Positions 61,049-64,000 of a stretch of 64,000 nt of DNA are shown here, one piece after another (within the stretch, counting starts at the first letter, position 1; the number at the start of each line of letters is the position of its first letter). The DNA is from Saururus chinensis. Lineage: Eukaryota > Streptophyta > Magnoliopsida > Piperales > Saururaceae. Under the pieces are notes generated by a model that saw nothing but the letters and a program-made list of their open reading frames with translations, did not search any database and was not told the DNA's origin. The position numbers were made by a program, and so were the translations under genes. The stretch lies in assembly GCA_035235625.1 (NCBI GenBank), contig CP141148.1:2480001-2544000 (forward strand), written 5' to 3'.

Positions 61049-63712
61049 TTATGATGCATTGAAATAAGGAAGGAATATGGATCTGGTACACTCTTCCTCC
61101 CATTCCAACCCATCCCACCATTGCTGCTCGCCATAGATTCCCTGCAAGGTCCTGGCGCTGTTGTTGCCCAGAGGGAGCTTCTTCAGTCTTGGACACTTAA
61201 TCGCAGCAATTCGTTCTAAGGCAGGAAAGGTCAGGACCCGGCTGCAGATACTCCTCAATTCTGGCAGGTTTCGAATCGATAATATCCGCAGTCTGGGAAA
61301 GGCCATTGAATCTTCTATCACGTCGGCCTCGCTTACTAGTTCTTCCATTGCATTGCAGTAGAACACATAAATCTTCTCAAGTCTCTGAAGTTGCAAAATC
61401 CATGTAATGCTCTTCAATTGGTCACAATGCCAGATATTCACATACCGAAGGTTAAGTAGGCATCCAGTATTCACCACCCTTCCCCATATTGACTTTAAAC
61501 ATGGGAGACCATGCAGAAACAGGACCTCGAGTCCTTGAAGCCAATTTTCACCCAGCTCGTCACCAATGATCAGTTCTCGCAGCTCCAAACAATTATTGAT
61601 GCTAAGCCTGTGGAGTCTGCAAGCTTCTGAGGATAATTTGAGACGGGGAAGACCTTCACACTCCCTGATATAGAGATACCTTGTGCAGTTTGGCAAATTT
61701 CTTGAGCCAATATAGTCAAGCAGGGATGCCACTTTGGTTATTGTGATCCCTAGAGAGCTCAAGTATCTCAAGCCTTCCAGCTCCTCAAAGCCAATCCCAT
61801 GGCCGTTGAGTTCCCAATTGCCATATGTGTAATATAGATTTAAGACTTGTAAATTTGAAGAACTGGGAATAGCTTCCCGCGGGATTGCTTGAAGATATTG
61901 TGTGCGCTGGAGATCCAAATGTTTTAGCTTTGATAAGGTTCCTAGCTCCTTCGGCAGTGATGATATTTTCGTTCTGGACAGATCAAGATGCCTTAGCTCA
62001 TGTAAGTGGGACACTCCCGATGGAAGTTCTTTAAGGCTAGTAAAAGACAGATCCAAGACTCTAAGAAGGGGCATGTACATAAAGAAGCTGTCAGAGATTC
62101 TGCAAAGGCCATTGTTCCATTGGAGGATCAATGTTGATAAGTTGGCGCACAATGGGCTCCCATTGAGCATATTAATTTCATTGCCCATTAAAGACATTCT
62201 CTCTACCTCTTTCCAATTCTTCATATCTGGTATATCTATCAACCCTGCACTAGCTTTAACCAAAAATTTGTTCTTCTCCTCCCCGCATTTGGATGATAAC
62301 CATAAGGCTAGACCACGTATCACATCATGCATCTTTACCTGAGTTTCTTCATCACCATCCTCCAACAAGCACGCAACCTTCAAGCTTCCGATGAGAGCAT
62401 GTCCTCTGTCATGAGCTTCGTCAATCTTTTCAAATTCATCCAAAAAACCTTCTCCAATCCAAAAATCTATCAGTTGTTTTTTCTCAATAGAAAAATCTTC
62501 AGGGAATAGGGAACAATATAAGAAGCAAGATCTTGCTGTGTCATTAGGTAAGTTATCAAAGCTGAATTTCAAGAGATTATATACATCTTCCATACCTCTA
62601 ATTTCTGATGGTGAAAATTTGAGTGTTCTTTCTGCATCCTTCCACTCCTCAACAGACTCCTTGTTTGCCATTGCTCTTGAGATGGTGATAACTGCAAGAG
62701 GCAAGCCGCCACATTTTCGAACAATATCCTCCGCAATAGGCTGTATGCGTGCAGAATTCACGTTAATGTTGTTGACCTTTTGCTTAAACAGTTCCCATGC
62801 TTCTTCATGGGTCAAGCATTTTACTTCCAGTATTCTATCAGCATCCATGTCAGTACAGATGTCCTTGGACCTAGTTGTGAAGATTATCTTGCTCTTGTTC
62901 TTAGCGGAGGGATGCGGAATCCCCACCTCGGCGAAATCCAACCTTTCCCACACATCATCCACCAGTAACATAAACTTTTTGCCATTCAAGGTCCTGTATA
63001 TCTTTGTGGCTCGGTCATCAATGCTCTCGCTTTCATCCCAGGGAAGGCCCAACCGATCTCCGACAGCCCTCTGAACCTTTTCATCAACAAATTCACTGGA
63101 CACCACCACCCAGACTGCCACATCCAAATCATGGGCCTCAAGAAGGAGCTCGTTGTTGACCTTCTTCAACAGGGTTGTCTTCCCAACTCCGCCCATTCCA
63201 TAGATTCCAATGATTCCTACTTCATCTTCGTGAAGGTACTCCTTGAGCTTCTTTGTGCTCAAATCAGTTCCTACTGTGGATATGCTGGGCACCTCATGTA
63301 CTGGACTTGGAAGCGATTGGTAGGCCACGACATCAAAAACCCCGAGGCGGATCAGCTCAGTCACATCTGCTATTTTTCTTGCGAAGCTCTTGCTGAGCTC
63401 ATAATTCGCGCAAAGGGACCCAAAACACCTTCTCTTTTGTGGAAGTTCTTGCTCCATCTCGTCGAATTCATCTTCAACCATTTCCACTCTGCGCAGCCAC
63501 CCTTTCACCTCACGTTTGCAAGTCAACAGCTGCCTCTCAGCAACAGCAACTCTTCTCCTGACATCATCCCTTGCATCCCTTAACTCCTCCATCTTGCCCC
63601 TTAGGGAGTTCACATTTTCTTCAACGTCAACAATAAACCTTACATGCTTCGCCACGAAGTCCCATAACTCAGCCCCAATTTTTATGACAGGAGATGCCAA
63701 ATCTAAGTTCAT
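61049..63712 (-). CDS. CC-NBS-LRR immune receptor (RPS2/RPS5-like), 887 aa, single exon
   Basis: An uninterrupted frame encodes an intracellular immune receptor that senses pathogen effectors, directly or through guarded host proteins. N-terminal coiled coil about 25-90 (VEENVNSLRGKMEELRDARD). NB-ARC: P-loop GMGGVGKTT (172-180), kinase 2 MLLVDDVW (248-255), RNBS-B KIIFTTRS (275-282), GLPLA (336-340), RNBS-D CFLYCSLFPEDFSI (396-409), MHDV (461-464). LRRs from about 490 to the end (LRVLDLSFTSLKELP, LRHLDLSRTKISSLP and others), closing with WWDGLEWEEE and a STxxxFLPYF-like tail. All nucleotide-binding residues are present. The N-terminus has no obvious myristoylation signal, unlike RPS5. The ATG at 63712 gives the usual family length. 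An intronless coding region is normal for this clade. Confidence 0.95.
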   Translation of the reverse strand: MNLDLASPVIKIGAELWDFVAKHVRFIVDVEENVNSLRGKMEELRDARDDVRRRVAVAERQLLTCKREVKGWLRRVEMVEDEFDEMEQELPQKRRCFGSLCANYELSKSFARKIADVTELIRLGVFDVVAYQSLPSPVHEVPSISTVGTDLSTKKLKEYLHEDEVGIIGIYGMGGVGKTTLLKKVNNELLLEAHDLDVAVWVVVSSEFVDEKVQRAVGDRLGLPWDESESIDDRATKIYRTLNGKKFMLLVDDVWERLDFAEVGIPHPSAKNKSKIIFTTRSKDICTDMDADRILEVKCLTHEEAWELFKQKVNNINVNSARIQPIAEDIVRKCGGLPLAVITISRAMANKESVEEWKDAERTLKFSPSEIRGMEDVYNLLKFSFDNLPNDTARSCFLYCSLFPEDFSIEKKQLIDFWIGEGFLDEFEKIDEAHDRGHALIGSLKVACLLEDGDEETQVKMHDVIRGLALWLSSKCGEEKNKFLVKASAGLIDIPDMKNWKEVERMSLMGNEINMLNGSPLCANLSTLILQWNNGLCRISDSFFMYMPLLRVLDLSFTSLKELPSGVSHLHELRHLDLSRTKISSLPKELGTLSKLKHLDLQRTQYLQAIPREAIPSSSNLQVLNLYYTYGNWELNGHGIGFEELEGLRYLSSLGITITKVASLLDYIGSRNLPNCTRYLYIRECEGLPRLKLSSEACRLHRLSINNCLELRELIIGDELGENWLQGLEVLFLHGLPCLKSIWGRVVNTGCLLNLRYVNIWHCDQLKSITWILQLQRLEKIYVFYCNAMEELVSEADVIEDSMAFPRLRILSIRNLPELRSICSRVLTFPALERIAAIKCPRLKKLPLGNNSARTLQGIYGEQQWWDGLEWEEECTRSIFLPYFNAS

Positions 63713-64000
63713 TCTTCAATGAAGGAGCTAAAATCTCGAAGAATACGAGGCAAAGAATCATACGGCTAGTGGTGCTGGTACAGTGGTATAAAGGCATGAA
63801 CCAACACTTATGAGCATAACATCTTTTGCCATACGTCTGACTGAACGAGTCAACTCAAAGACTTAGATCACGAAAGCCAGCCGCCGGCCCGCCTAAGACG
63901 ACTTCCTGACAAGTTGTAACAAAAGTCGTTGTAATCGATGAGGAAATAAACTTATAGTCATTGTAATATTACTACAAAGTACAAACAGAGAATGTGGCGT
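63713..64000. promoter_or_regulatory. 5' flank of the NLR gene
   Basis: A weak TATA-like tttatacc (minus strand, near 63790) is the only candidate core element. Nothing else recognised. Confidence 0.25.

Noticed and set aside
62538-63583. Long plus-strand open frames (178 and 150 codons)
   Set aside because: Antisense shadows of the NLR coding exon; no homology of their own.

Overview
The window is plant nuclear DNA. Evidence: GT-AG intron-split genes, plant-specific families (SR1IP1-like BTB/NPH3, RPS2-type CC-NBS-LRR, thioredoxin-like 3-3, CK2 alpha with an N-terminal extension), abundant Stowaway, hAT and Mutator-type MITEs, and fossil Ty1/copia and Ty3/gypsy elements. Coding exons lack the high third-position GC of grasses. 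I read it as a non-grass angiosperm; lineage cannot be fixed further from sequence alone.

Layout. 0-2.4 kb: copia fossil next to a broken neprosin-family gene (minus). 3.4-5.3 kb: intact thioredoxin-like gene (minus) with a 26-nt exon. 6.1-6.7 kb: fold-back repeat split by a hAT MITE. 7.3-9.8 kb: intact BTB/NPH3 gene (minus, five exons, 626 aa). 10-26 kb: transposon-rich stretch with nested hAT MITEs, a Mutator MITE, a (AT)79 microsatellite, a 57-bp tandem repeat and a gypsy fragment. 27-29.4 kb: Mpv17/PMP22 membrane protein (minus, four exons). 30.6-36.3 kb: hAT MITE, ORC5 pseudogene, decayed repeat-protein relic, possible sugar-transporter relic. 36.9-40.4 kb: CK2 alpha catalytic subunit (plus, ten exons). 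41.3-42.9 kb: small zinc-binding SERF-family protein (minus, three exons). 45.7-50.1 kb: large coiled-coil protein (minus, five exons, 848 aa) built on a repeated LDKxLVKHVSRLEKE motif. 50.6-55.2 kb: gypsy fossil with both LTRs. 58-60.4 kb: array of short palindromes with hAT and Mutator MITEs. 61.0-63.7 kb: single-exon CC-NBS-LRR (minus).

Seven genes look intact (TRXL3-3, NPH3/SR1IP1-like, Mpv17, CK2 alpha, SERF-like, coiled-coil protein, NLR); exon phases were checked by hand and close for all six spliced ones. They do not form one pathway. The clearest gene-order signal is the linkage of CK2 alpha with an SR1IP1-type NPH3 gene and a SERF-like gene, because in Arabidopsis CK2 alpha loci also sit next to these families. 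The novelty lies mainly in element structure: a swarm of hAT MITEs with 8-bp target duplications, a three-member 9-bp-TSD MITE family, a palindrome array, and the repeat architecture of the coiled-coil protein.
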